Shown here piece after piece: positions 8,001-15,248 of a stretch of DNA of 16,818 nt (the first letter of the stretch is position 1; the number at the start of each line of letters is the position of its first letter). The notes under the pieces were generated by a model. It saw nothing but the letters and a program-made list of their open reading frames with translations. It was not told the origin of the DNA and did no database searches. The DNA is taken from assembly GCA_029939545.1 (NCBI GenBank), contig JAOZSS010000034.1:1-16818 (forward strand), read 5' to 3'. A program made the translations under genes and the position numbers. Source of the DNA: Kiritimatiellia bacterium (lineage in GTDB: Bacteria; Verrucomicrobiota; Kiritimatiellia; UBA8416; JABMPJ01).

Positions 8001-8163
8001 AGAACGGCGGGTCATTGTAGGTGTAGTTGAAGGAGGCATGGCTGAACCCCCGCCACATTAGAGCCAGGAAACAAGCCGCCAGGCAGAGATACAAGAGTCT
8101 CCCCGCCACCTCGGCACCCGCGCGCGGCTCGTTCGTTAGACGGCGGGGATCCAGCGCTCTCAT
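5092..8163 (-). CDS. Giant GT-C (GT39/ArnT-like) membrane glycosyltransferase with C-terminal beta-sandwich modules
   Basis: 1023 residues. The first ~410 residues are a multi-helix membrane domain. After helix 1 (about 20-38) comes YNDPPFYLQDAHKLTHGY, with Asp51 placed like the catalytic Asp in the first outer loop of GT39/ArnT enzymes, which use a polyprenyl-phosphate sugar. Residues ~410-575 form a soluble linker region (FEQWLDREFEIEDVFLTN, then WIDYF) similar to the paralogue at 12309-15170. About 580-1023 looks like two or three beta-sandwich modules. The last ends WRPTDLLGTRDHRLLGVHLAGI, the same signature as in that paralogue. I chose ATG 8163 because it overlaps the upstream stop (ATGA) and has AAGGA before it; an in-frame start at 8193 would overlap the transglutaminase-like gene more deeply. 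Coding-strand G9 near residue 615 is a possible slippage site. Donor and acceptor are unknown. Confidence 0.8.
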   Translation of the reverse strand: MRALDPRRLTNEPRAGAEVAGRLLYLCLAACFLALMWRGFSHASFNYTYNDPPFYLQDAHKLTHGYFRHNLEAWAERRRGGPAEFMHLTTEGGFPFVLFVVGKVDARLPFLINVLIWPLAILALARLMQVVTRDRLVGQLAGLFLPLLFLLFDGRAYRLWSFYEPYRDPLSFLFVFGSLVLVSDPGGSKAKGRNAWLAGLLIGLGSWVRMPSIVTVVPAALALALWSRAGFKRMLWLWVLLGAGIVVGLLPLAAQTLLEGKHLCDVGQVGMLMRIQTAGTQLPKLHPFHLPSTFPAAVAKVLANLSWWSRALIAAGFVVGLLTQWRSVLVVAATAFMFLIFYSCYYTAKARYFIPVHLCLTGVAAWFPAWVISKLSTRSLVSVLTAVAVTATVGVISVRDRRPLTSLGDQWQRAVRFEQWLDREFEIEDVFLTNRRHLKTWIDYFSKGCRTRINWVWSGDNIDVSDKYGRGVVSYGWMADFVQPADRDLISLDRRASVNNLLASGRRVFLMLSEHEDGPTASWWRNDLSLHFDLAPYRSFWPDGSGAVYTAYEITHRREAPPPARARLASLGAQLENGQTAAINFDAYETAPTAAMFLKHARLNWRGHQTWQKDRGGDGRPRHRSRAAFLLSSNTTVWLPPKSGGLDVQLHMTLYAEDMTDLEAMQDRIRYRVQGQPLTPSSVYRESKSDAVSCIQKVRIPASAHTDDQMPELEIAHSFSSGTSVRLRRIEFIAPSQPRPLPLSPRTPLPFVWQGLADRDLSRYEATGKGIGNPYFRLLDAPVSIELAAPCAASNAIIKLVVQSPPREEPSGMALTFQVNGGQGFVLDIPEKSAVNTLCLPARVVDQTFRVDIYPQYQPSASNRAAVLLSAGVYPCDDMAVPPRLTMRADDPFAFAMTGLWPFEAPINGRYLRWTQEASTCLFPLFGEPRSLRMVLYVEAPYPQVGDRELSLQINGHTYPPCVAQAGKGCMREIVVEIAAPHLRRGINQLVITTDGWRPTDLLGTRDHRLLGVHLAGITWHEH
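6312..6320 (-). repeat. Homopolymer G9 (C9 on the plus strand) inside the giant glycosyltransferase gene
   Basis: Nine consecutive G on the coding strand, read as AGG GGG GGG GAC, lie between the linker and the beta-sandwich region. A one-base loss or gain meets a stop within roughly 35 to 70 codons by my reading of the alternative frames. That would leave the membrane domain but remove the beta-sandwich modules. Confidence 0.8.
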
Positions 8164-9092
8164 GTTCCATCCTTTTCCGCATAGTACATCCAACGATTCC
8201 GTTCAGTGACCCGATGGTAGCCGCCCTGTAGACGATAGATGTAAAGCCGGGCGTAACCGCGCCAAACGTCCGGAACAGAGGCTGCCTCGCCGCCATAGAC
8301 AACATCCCAGCCGGAGTGGCCGCCTCCAACTCCCCCTAAAATGTCATACTGCGGGTCCGCCAGTATCCATTGTTGCGTGTCTCGATCGAAGTACTCCACC
8401 AGCGTGTGTACGCGACGATCATCCTCCAGGTGGACAATGCGCGAACCGATGTCGGCGGCTTTAAGAACCTTGTCGAGAACGTTGGCCATACCGCCACAGC
8501 GAGCGACTCCGCGTTCGACGGTGTCAGATGCCGTGTCGGTGAATGGTGCGGGAGCATACGTTAGCAGGTCATGCACGCGGGAAACTGCGTCACGTGCCGT
8601 CTTCACATCGGCGGCCACCTGTCGGACTGCCGCGCTGGTTTCGCCACCATGAAAACGCCTGCCCGGCTGTGCCAACAACACGGATGCAGCAAGTGACAAA
8701 CCGAACCAGAGATACCGGCGTTTCCAGGTCCTGCGTTCCGCACACCGCCGGCACAGCCATTCTGTCACCGCAACCGCCAGCAGCAACATCAACCCGAGAC
8801 CCAAATATATCCAGACGGAGGGGCAAATCGAAATCTGTGCGGAATAGGAGAGGACGGCAACCCACGCCCCCGCGACAGAAGCGATACCCACACAGACGGC
8901 ACGCCCCGCTTGCGCCAGACACCGGTCATCCTGACGTTGCAGGCCCGTCCACACAGCATGGATCCACAGAAGAACCGCCCCGAGCACCACGGAGCCAAAC
9001 AAGACGCAACGCACCATGAACCCGCACCACCCCAGACACCATGGCAGCGCAACCAGAGCCGCCGCGCATACAGGAAATCCTTTTGACTTCAC
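8160..9092 (-). CDS. Membrane-anchored transglutaminase-like (papain-fold) protein
   Basis: 310 residues from a GTG start. The N-terminal ~145 residues hold about five hydrophobic helices (8-22, 25-47, 64-83, 92-112, 127-142). The rest is a compact transglutaminase-like domain with its catalytic triad in order: Cys199 in VARCGGMANVLDKVLKAA, His229 in DRRVHTLVEYFD, Asp246 in QWILADPQYDI. Such domains (PF01841-like) act as cysteine peptidases, peptide N-glycanases, acyl or amide transferases; the substrate cannot be read from sequence. The start is GTG at 9092, overlapping the upstream stop as GTGA and preceded by AAGGA. Its own TGA overlaps the next ATG (ATGA). It is thus translationally coupled on both sides, between a GT-B transferase and the giant GT-C protein. 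That supports a shared job, perhaps linking or processing a glycan-peptide product at the membrane. Membrane orientation is not determined. Confidence 0.8.
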   Translation of the reverse strand: MKSKGFPVCAAALVALPWCLGWCGFMVRCVLFGSVVLGAVLLWIHAVWTGLQRQDDRCLAQAGRAVCVGIASVAGAWVAVLSYSAQISICPSVWIYLGLGLMLLLAVAVTEWLCRRCAERRTWKRRYLWFGLSLAASVLLAQPGRRFHGGETSAAVRQVAADVKTARDAVSRVHDLLTYAPAPFTDTASDTVERGVARCGGMANVLDKVLKAADIGSRIVHLEDDRRVHTLVEYFDRDTQQWILADPQYDILGGVGGGHSGWDVVYGGEAASVPDVWRGYARLYIYRLQGGYHRVTERNRWMYYAEKDGT

Positions 9093-10426
9093 GCTGTTGG
9101 ATCCTTGCTTGATTGGGCCTCCCCGTCCAGCTCCTGAAGGGCTTCCAAGAAAACATGACGGTAGGATGCTACATCAGGTATGGGGTCTGAAAACGCACGC
9201 AGGAACTCCGAGTAGGCACGATATGCCTCCACCTCACCACCCAGAATGGTTGCGAGGCTAGTCCGTAGCTCCTCATCTGAATGAATCGTGTTGGGGTACT
9301 CGTCACGGATCAGGTACTTCAAGTGTTCGTTCTTCAGGGGCTGCTGAAGATCCAGGTAGGCGGGGTAGTCGTTGGGAGTGTTGTAGTTCAACTGCAGTAT
9401 CGGGGTGTCGGTATAGGCGGCCTCCAGACCGATGGTGGACCCCAGGTTGATAAAGCATGTCGCGTTATGGATCTGGACGATTCGATCCACAAGGTCATTC
9501 TGTGCAATCAGAACCCGTCCCTCCTTCACCTCGCCGAAATCCAGCATCGTGATCCCAGGTACACCGTAGAGCGAGGCATAGCCCTCTATGTTTCTGCGGT
9601 TGGGATAGGGGCGTACATAGAGCGCTGTATCCGGGGCGACATGATCCATGATGGATCGGATATTCAGGATCATCCGCACCTCTTGCGCGAGCATCTCATC
9701 CAGTCCCATCGCACACGCGTACAGCACATAGCGCTCCTTCGGCGGCGGCACATCCTGCCAATCACTATCGCGCAGGTAATCGAGCTGTGCCGGACCAACC
9801 TGTCGCGTTCGCGACTCCGGAATCCCGTGCAATCGATACAAGTCATCGCCCGTGGCTTTGTTCCACACCAAGTAGCGATCCGCATCGTTTGGAAACTCAT
9901 TATCCTTGAACGGGTTGTCCCAACTGTAGACCCAGCAGCAGATCTTAAGCCCCGCGGCACGCGCCTCAAAGATGACCCTTTTGTCCACCGCAAACACCGG
10001 CATGTAAACCAACGTATGGTAACGCTCAAGAAGCGCGTCATGCTCATGGGAGTTCCGGTAGTACCACTCCAATGCCTGAGTGTAGCTGTAGCGCCGTAAT
10101 CCCACGCGCCCCGCGAGATGGCGCAGTTGATGAAAACATCGCACAACCGGCCCCTTGGCCGCGACCTTGATCGTTTGGCGGTATCGCACCATGTGCGTAT
10201 CCAACTCGCGGGCAAAGAACATCACAAGAGGATAGATGCCGCACTTACGCGGACGCTTAACAGTCAGACGGTGCACGGTGAACGCATCGCCCAGCAGCTG
10301 CGCCGTCATGTCGTCGTGCGTAATGATGTCAAAATCAAGGTGTCGCCGCAGGAAGCTCAGAATATCGTGCTTTTCATAGCGCCAGGCATCATCAATTAGG
10401 ACGGCTATCTTCCTGTGATTCGTCAT
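9089..10426 (-). CDS. GT-B-like glycosyl/glycerophosphotransferase, surface carbohydrate biosynthesis type
   Basis: A 445-residue soluble protein with a two-domain Rossmann-like layout. The N-terminus starts with a strand KIAVLIDDAWRYEKHD (6-21). A central segment WDNPFKDNEFPNDADRYLVWN (169-189) and ATGDDLYRLHGIP (191-203) resemble CDP-glycerol glycerophosphotransferase-like and 'surface carbohydrate biosynthesis' proteins, which report a partner as a named address in a GT-B domain. The C-terminal half has RPYPNRRN (272-279) and CFINLGSTIGLEAAYTDTPI (324-343), the Ser/Gly-rich loop and E used to hold a nucleotide or phosphate donor. No signal peptide or helix is seen. It is the first gene of the coupled trio (10426 to 5092), and its stop overlaps the GTG of the transglutaminase-like gene. 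No strong ribosome site precedes the ATG at 10426. The exact donor is unknown and the family call is by motif only. Confidence 0.7.
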   Translation of the reverse strand: MTNHRKIAVLIDDAWRYEKHDILSFLRRHLDFDIITHDDMTAQLLGDAFTVHRLTVKRPRKCGIYPLVMFFARELDTHMVRYRQTIKVAAKGPVVRCFHQLRHLAGRVGLRRYSYTQALEWYYRNSHEHDALLERYHTLVYMPVFAVDKRVIFEARAAGLKICCWVYSWDNPFKDNEFPNDADRYLVWNKATGDDLYRLHGIPESRTRQVGPAQLDYLRDSDWQDVPPPKERYVLYACAMGLDEMLAQEVRMILNIRSIMDHVAPDTALYVRPYPNRRNIEGYASLYGVPGITMLDFGEVKEGRVLIAQNDLVDRIVQIHNATCFINLGSTIGLEAAYTDTPILQLNYNTPNDYPAYLDLQQPLKNEHLKYLIRDEYPNTIHSDEELRTSLATILGGEVEAYRAYSEFLRAFSDPIPDVASYRHVFLEALQELDGEAQSSKDPTA

Positions 10427-10654
10427 GGCAACAGTGAGGCTCCATAATTCTGACGGGTCGTCCGGTTAATGAAAACCTTCTCCGCCTATCGGACATTGAA
10501 CAGAATACCAGCGCGTATTTCGGCAGATATTACTGACAATGTTGTGCCAGAGCAAGGATCGGAAACGCCTGAAACCACCTGAAACGTTGCGCTTGCGAAT
10601 CCGGTGGATTTGTGGGCATAGTTTCCGTCTTACGCTGGAGAGTCAAATCCCTCA
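10427..10654. promoter_or_regulatory. Divergent intergenic region between the GT-B-like and polytopic membrane protein genes
   Basis: This 228-base gap should hold promoters for both directions. On the plus strand TTGCGA at 10593-10598 with an 18-base spacer to CATAGT at 10617-10622 is a possible but weak promoter for the gene at 10655. I could not find a convincing minus-strand promoter. GAAAC occurs three times at 10562, 10571 and 10581. I see no coding region in it. Confidence 0.35.
10562..10585. repeat. Short phased direct repeats of GAAAC / CCTGAAAC
   Basis: CCTGAAAC occurs at 10568-10575 and 10578-10585, exactly 10 bases apart, about one helical turn. A third GAAAC lies at 10562-10566. 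CTGAAACG also occurs at 3900-3907 in the other divergent region. Helical phasing suits a regulator site, but the motif is short. Confidence 0.3.
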
Positions 10655-12322
10655 ATGATAGTCATTGGCATAGCTTGGTTCTTGTTGCTGGTTCCGTCGG
10701 TATTCCTGGGACGGCTGATCCTGTCTCTGCTTGGGATGGCCCGCCCGGCGGCCTATTGGGACTCGGCATATATCGGCTTGATCTTGCTGGCGGCTGGCGG
10801 CTTGTTTCTACCGCTTCCGTGGATGGCCCTGGCACTGGGATGGGCACTGGTGGCCTACCAGATTGCAAGGAAGAAGACGGGGCGTATGGCTCGTCCCTCT
10901 TGCCCGATTGCCGCCATGGCAACCATCGCTGCACTGGTATCCATTGTCGCCGTCGGCTTGGTTTCTTCCCGCGATTCGATCACCTATCACTACGACCTGA
11001 TCCACGCCCTCTCCCAAAACGGGATAACCCCTGGCTTGGCCTGGATTCATAATCGCTTTGGGCACCTATCAAGCTGGTTCGCATTGCCAGCCATGCTGGA
11101 GCCGTCCTCGGTAACGGCAGGACGTACAGCCACGGCGGCCAACACGTTGCTCATGCTCGTGGCCATGTGCCATCTCTGTGAGGCCCTATATCGCATTGGC
11201 CACAACAGGGCTGATATGGCTGACCGCTTCTGGGTTCTGGCCTCACTCGTCTGTTTGCCCCTGTGTACCTTCCTGAACCTGCCCGTCAGTCCGACCCCAG
11301 ACTATGCGGTGATTCTGTACTCGATTGTCATCTTCTATTTTTGGCTCAAAGACGATCCCTGCGGCGCGCATTCGCAATGCGCCATGTTGATGGCAGGGGC
11401 ACTCTTCACAGTCAAGCTAAGCGCGCTGCCTCTTCTGGTTGTGGCCGTGGTTATTGCATGGCGCCGGACGCGCAACCGCCGTGCCTGGTTCATCGTCGCT
11501 TCATGTTCCGCACTATTGGTCGGAGCCTGGATGGTCGCAAGCCTGGTAAACAGTGGCTATCCGCTCTTCCCAAAGACGTTCATGTCGCCAGATGTCGCGT
11601 GGAGGATTCCCGAGGCGCTCGCAGACCAGGAAGCCAGAACCATACATGGCTTTGCATTCTGGGGACAGCTCGCGAAGCCCGACGCCATGCAGGGCATCCC
11701 GGTCTACTCCTGGCGTTGGTTGAGGTACTGGCTTACGCGTAACCCCATGAACGGCATTGGCTTGGGCCTGGTGCTCATTGGCGCGACCCTCATACCCTTG
11801 TTTGCTGCGATCTCCGAGATGCGGCGTAAGTTGTGGCCTATTCTATTCGCATGGGGTGCCGGTATGGGCTTTGTCATGCTTACAGCTCCGGCTACACGTT
11901 TCGCGCTGGGCATACTGATCTCGCTGCCCGCGGCCGTGCTGGCATGGTTCTGGCACCGACGAAGCATCCGGGTGCTGCCCAGCCGCCCTTACCTCCTGGC
12001 GTTCCTGATCGTAGCCGTATGTATAGCACCCACTTGGCTATGGCAGACCAAGAGCGAAAAGCGTATCACAAGAGCCCACCGCGAGGGCGTCATCCGGCTT
12101 GATCCGCTGTTGCCACGTGTCTGGCGTCCGCCACTGATCCCACACCTGCATTACGATGAGGTGCACAACATCGCCTGGCTGCCACAGCCCGAGCGATCCC
12201 ACAACCGTCCAGACGCTAGTGAATGGAAACGCCAGACATGGTATCGCTTCGACCGTTGTCCGGAGGGCGCTATGTTCCGGTCCGCGAATGACTGGCGCAG
12301 CGGCATCGTCAGGGCGCGCTGA
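10655..12322 (+). CDS. Polytopic membrane protein, LIC_10190-like (candidate GT-C enzyme or polymerase)
   Basis: 555 residues with about ten to twelve hydrophobic segments over the first ~470 and a short soluble C-terminal tail. It resembles the LIC_10190-type membrane proteins found in surface-polysaccharide clusters. After the third or fourth helix, RDSITYHYDLIHALSQNGI (106-124), with Asp107 and YHYD, is followed by PGLAWIHNRFGHLSSWFAL (126-144). SPTPDYAVIL (212-221) is the family's SPSPD-like motif after a later helix. Loop regions with aromatic and Asp/His residues are typical of GT-C enzymes that use polyprenyl-linked sugars. The ATG at 10655 has only a distant GGAGAG (12 bases away). 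The gene ends by overlapping the convergent giant-protein gene by 14 bases. A role as transferase or Wzy-type polymerase is a guess from context. Confidence 0.65.
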   Translation: MIVIGIAWFLLLVPSVFLGRLILSLLGMARPAAYWDSAYIGLILLAAGGLFLPLPWMALALGWALVAYQIARKKTGRMARPSCPIAAMATIAALVSIVAVGLVSSRDSITYHYDLIHALSQNGITPGLAWIHNRFGHLSSWFALPAMLEPSSVTAGRTATAANTLLMLVAMCHLCEALYRIGHNRADMADRFWVLASLVCLPLCTFLNLPVSPTPDYAVILYSIVIFYFWLKDDPCGAHSQCAMLMAGALFTVKLSALPLLVVAVVIAWRRTRNRRAWFIVASCSALLVGAWMVASLVNSGYPLFPKTFMSPDVAWRIPEALADQEARTIHGFAFWGQLAKPDAMQGIPVYSWRWLRYWLTRNPMNGIGLGLVLIGATLIPLFAAISEMRRKLWPILFAWGAGMGFVMLTAPATRFALGILISLPAAVLAWFWHRRSIRVLPSRPYLLAFLIVAVCIAPTWLWQTKSEKRITRAHREGVIRLDPLLPRVWRPPLIPHLHYDEVHNIAWLPQPERSHNRPDASEWKRQTWYRFDRCPEGAMFRSANDWRSGIVRAR

Positions 12323-12325
12323 TGA
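12306..12325. other. Small hairpin spanning two opposing stop codons
   Basis: TCGTCAG (12306-12312) pairs with CTGATGA (12319-12325), with one G-U pair and a six-base loop GGCGCG. The plus-strand TGA and the minus-strand stop lie in opposite arms. There is no T-run on either side, so I do not call it a rho-independent terminator. Confidence 0.3.
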
Positions 12326-15170
12326 CTAACTGATCAAGCATGATCCCGAGCTTCCGGTTGTCCGGGCTACCCAAGAGCTCATTCGGCGACCACGAAGGAC
12401 TTGTGATCTCCACGAGCGCACCACCAAGGCTGCCGGTCATGTCGGAAGGAATCGCATAGGTCGCTGTGGTCCATGACCCGTTCTGCGTCGAGATGTTGAC
12501 CCTGTGACAAATGTGGCCGTCGATGCGGACCTGCGGCACGATTGACCCAACCGGATCAGGACCTGTGAGGTAACGCAAGGTGCAGGTTGCACCCGCATCA
12601 ACAGTCATTGCAGGCAGACGAACCACGGCATGCCCACTGGTCCACCGCACGGGGTGGTGCCTCTCGTGCTGATCCGGGAGATGGAACCCGCTGACCAACC
12701 AGGCGCCTGCATCACGACCACCGACTGTGAGCGTCCACGGCAACGGCACGTGTCTCGGGACGGCATAGACCCGTGCATTGCACAGTTTGATAAAGCTCCA
12801 GTCTTTGATCGTACCGGGATTTGCTCTCGCATAAGCCAGCTGCTCCTCATAGCAGGGAAGCGATGTACGCAGATCGAGCGTGCGCCAATCCAGTTTGCCG
12901 GTGCCTGGCCCGAGGGCGAACGCAATACCGGCCATGCGGCGGGTACCCGGAAGCTGCGACTCCTGCCGTCCAGAGGTCGTGTCAGCCTTGATAAAGGCTG
13001 GCTGGTTCCGGGCCCCGGGGTCTTCCTGGTAGTATTCCAGCGTCAGCTCCGCATGGGCCTCGTAGTCCTGACCGGCAAACACGGGAAGTTGAAGAGACCC
13101 CTGATCCCACAGCATCCAACAGTCGGGTCGCAACGGCGTGTTGGCATAGAGATTGGTGGATGCCAGGTCATGAAACCGCCAGGTAGGCCGAAACCCGTAG
13201 GCGAGGTTCATATCGCCATTCAGCGGCCAAAGCTTCACTCCCGGCTCCGGGGGCGTGGGAAGCTCGCTGCGAAATTCCAGCACAAGCTCGGATCCTGCAC
13301 ACAGGCGTGCGGGAAGCTCATGGAACTGGGTGCCGTTGTCCACACGATCGAGCCACGGAGTGTTATTAGCCCAGAGCGCAAACGCTGTGCGTCCCGGATA
13401 GTCCCATGGACGCATGGGATCGAGTAGCAGCACAGTCGGAACGCCCGGTTGCGGCAAGGCCAGGTTCAGCCGCGTGGCCCGGTTCTGCCACCGCCGAACC
13501 CGATACAACGGTGCGTTAAGCGCTCTACCATAATGATAAACCTCAGGGCGGACCTCCTTCAGGTCGACAACCTTCTCGAACTCACACCAAAGCGGCAGGA
13601 GGCGCGGCGTGTGATGCAAATCGTGAAAGTAGAAATGCTCCTGCTCCAGCCGGTCGAGCATCTCGGCGCCCATGTCACGCAACGCGGCATCGAGACCTCG
13701 CTCTCGGGCGACTTCCCGCGAGACCTCAGATCCCAACGGCGTGTGCGGGAACCCGCCACTCAGAATCCACGACAACATCTCACGGTGATGATAGTAGCCC
13801 ATAAGCAACCATGGTTCTTCGAGCAGCGGCGCCACCTGGGCGCGGAATGCAGGCATCTCCCAAACCTTGAGTGCGGGCTTATCTTCTGCAGCCAGTCGGG
13901 CCGACCAAACCAACAGGACCGTCATGGAACCCGCCATCATCACGGGATAACACAGCGACGCCCACTTCAGGCGGAGCCGTCCCACTCCCGCCGCAAGCCC
14001 ATCACACACCGAGACAACGCCGTACGCCGCCAGCAGGGCCACGTAGATGTCCACGATGAAGAAATAGCGCCATTTCACATAGAAGTAGAAGCAGTAGAAG
14101 ATGTAGTTGATCGCCAGTGAAGGAACGATCAGACCCAGGATAACCCACTGTCGCCTGATGGCAGCGCCAAGCAGTCCCAGGCCGACGAGAATCAGTCCTA
14201 TGCGTCCGACTCTCGCCTTGAGTTTCTGCCACGCGCGGGGCGCTGTTTTGTCGAAGTTCTCAGCCTTCATGCCGGGAACCAGTCGATCGAGCGAAAGGTT
14301 CACTTTGCCAGGCTTGGCCCCCTCGAGCCGCGTCTCCAGATGCGCCTTCGGCCCTTCTTTCGGCGCGGCCTCCTGCTCGATAACCAGGCGCGCGGAGTAA
14401 CCGGGAATGAGGGGGTTGCCGGAGTAGAGGTAATTCTGCACCAAAAACGGGGAGAGTCCGACAATACCTCCAGCCAACAGGGCCATCCCCCAGACCAGGC
14501 GTTTCCGCGGAGCGCGGATCAGCCGCACGACTGACCATACAGCCATAGGCAAAAAACTTAGCGCCGTGGTTTCGCGAAATCCCATTGAGAGCGTAAGCAA
14601 CAGCCCTGCGGCAATGGCGTGGAGACGACGAACCGTCTGATCGCTCCTGATAAACAGAGCGGTGCCTGCCATCAACAGAGCGAATGCCCCTGCTTCACGG
14701 TAAGGGTTCAGGCAACGGATCAAGGTCGAATACGTGAATACCGCCAGCAACAACATCCCCAACACTGTGGCCAGAGCACGCTGTACCCGACTCGCACGCT
14801 CTGGGGAAACCAGTCGCATGATCCATCCGTTTTGAAGGACCAACAGAAGCACCCACGGCAGGTTGGCGATGAACAACCAGTCGGGGCCAACAAGTTTCCA
14901 AGCGGCAACCAGATAGAGAGGAAACAGAAGGACACGCCGGGCAAGCGGCTCTCCCTGCGCCAGCTTAGCGGCGCGGAAAACCCAATGGTTCGGATCTGAA
15001 TATGCCATCACCGCGTGGGTGGCAACGAGCAGAACGGCAATAATCGCAAGTGTTGCCCATGGAACCAGGTTCCATATCTGACTCTCAGAAAGATTACCTG
15101 TGCCCGCATGGTGGGACGCATCCGCCTTGCATTGCTCTCGATTACAGTTCTCTGCTTCCATACCTTGCAC
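12309..15170 (-). CDS. Second giant GT-C-type membrane glycosyltransferase with C-terminal beta-sandwich
   Basis: 953 residues. After a polar N-terminal tail, helix 1 (about 33-55) leads to YSDPNHWVFRAAKLAQG. Asp59 is 14 residues before Gly73, the same D-x13-G spacing as in the giant protein at 5092-8163. About nine to eleven helices fill residues ~33-440, then a soluble outer part. The C-terminal ~115 residues (WLVSGFHLP, then HPVRWTSGHAVVRLP) end WSPNELLGSPDNRKLGIMLDQ, matching the last domain of the other giant protein. Together these indicate paralogues with the same architecture and probably different sugars or acceptors. The start is uncertain: GTG at 15170 and ATG at 15161 are both in frame and neither has a good ribosome site. 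It overlaps the convergent gene at its 3' end by 14 bases. Catalytic activity is inferred from the Asp position and fold pattern only. Confidence 0.78.
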   Translation of the reverse strand: MQGMEAENCNREQCKADASHHAGTGNLSESQIWNLVPWATLAIIAVLLVATHAVMAYSDPNHWVFRAAKLAQGEPLARRVLLFPLYLVAAWKLVGPDWLFIANLPWVLLLVLQNGWIMRLVSPERASRVQRALATVLGMLLLAVFTYSTLIRCLNPYREAGAFALLMAGTALFIRSDQTVRRLHAIAAGLLLTLSMGFRETTALSFLPMAVWSVVRLIRAPRKRLVWGMALLAGGIVGLSPFLVQNYLYSGNPLIPGYSARLVIEQEAAPKEGPKAHLETRLEGAKPGKVNLSLDRLVPGMKAENFDKTAPRAWQKLKARVGRIGLILVGLGLLGAAIRRQWVILGLIVPSLAINYIFYCFYFYVKWRYFFIVDIYVALLAAYGVVSVCDGLAAGVGRLRLKWASLCYPVMMAGSMTVLLVWSARLAAEDKPALKVWEMPAFRAQVAPLLEEPWLLMGYYHHREMLSWILSGGFPHTPLGSEVSREVARERGLDAALRDMGAEMLDRLEQEHFYFHDLHHTPRLLPLWCEFEKVVDLKEVRPEVYHYGRALNAPLYRVRRWQNRATRLNLALPQPGVPTVLLLDPMRPWDYPGRTAFALWANNTPWLDRVDNGTQFHELPARLCAGSELVLEFRSELPTPPEPGVKLWPLNGDMNLAYGFRPTWRFHDLASTNLYANTPLRPDCWMLWDQGSLQLPVFAGQDYEAHAELTLEYYQEDPGARNQPAFIKADTTSGRQESQLPGTRRMAGIAFALGPGTGKLDWRTLDLRTSLPCYEEQLAYARANPGTIKDWSFIKLCNARVYAVPRHVPLPWTLTVGGRDAGAWLVSGFHLPDQHERHHPVRWTSGHAVVRLPAMTVDAGATCTLRYLTGPDPVGSIVPQVRIDGHICHRVNISTQNGSWTTATYAIPSDMTGSLGGALVEITSPSWSPNELLGSPDNRKLGIMLDQLVISAP

Positions 15171-15238
15171 TCATCCGGCGTTCTGCGTTACGTTGCCTAC
15201 GGTCAGCCCACTATACGGTGAGCGGTAGAGGGCTACAA

Positions 15239-15243
15239 GGGCA
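15239..15243 (+). promoter_or_regulatory. Ribosome binding site for the GT9-like gene
   Basis: AAGGGC just ahead of the ATG at 15249, with about 6 to 7 bases between, is a good Shine-Dalgarno match. It supports this ATG over the in-frame one at 15273, which has none. Confidence 0.45.
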
Positions 15244-15248
15244 CACAC

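Noticed and set aside
9281..10099. Long plus-strand open frame (about 270 codons) opposite the GT-B-like gene
   Set aside because: It is fully antisense to a gene with clear family motifs and start/stop coupling. Its translation has no recognisable motif. Rare TTA/CTA codons in the real gene leave the opposite strand open.
12630..14120. Two plus-strand open frames (about 265 and 223 codons) opposite the second giant protein
   Set aside because: Same shadow effect; the minus-strand frame has membrane helices and paralogue signatures, the plus-strand ones do not.
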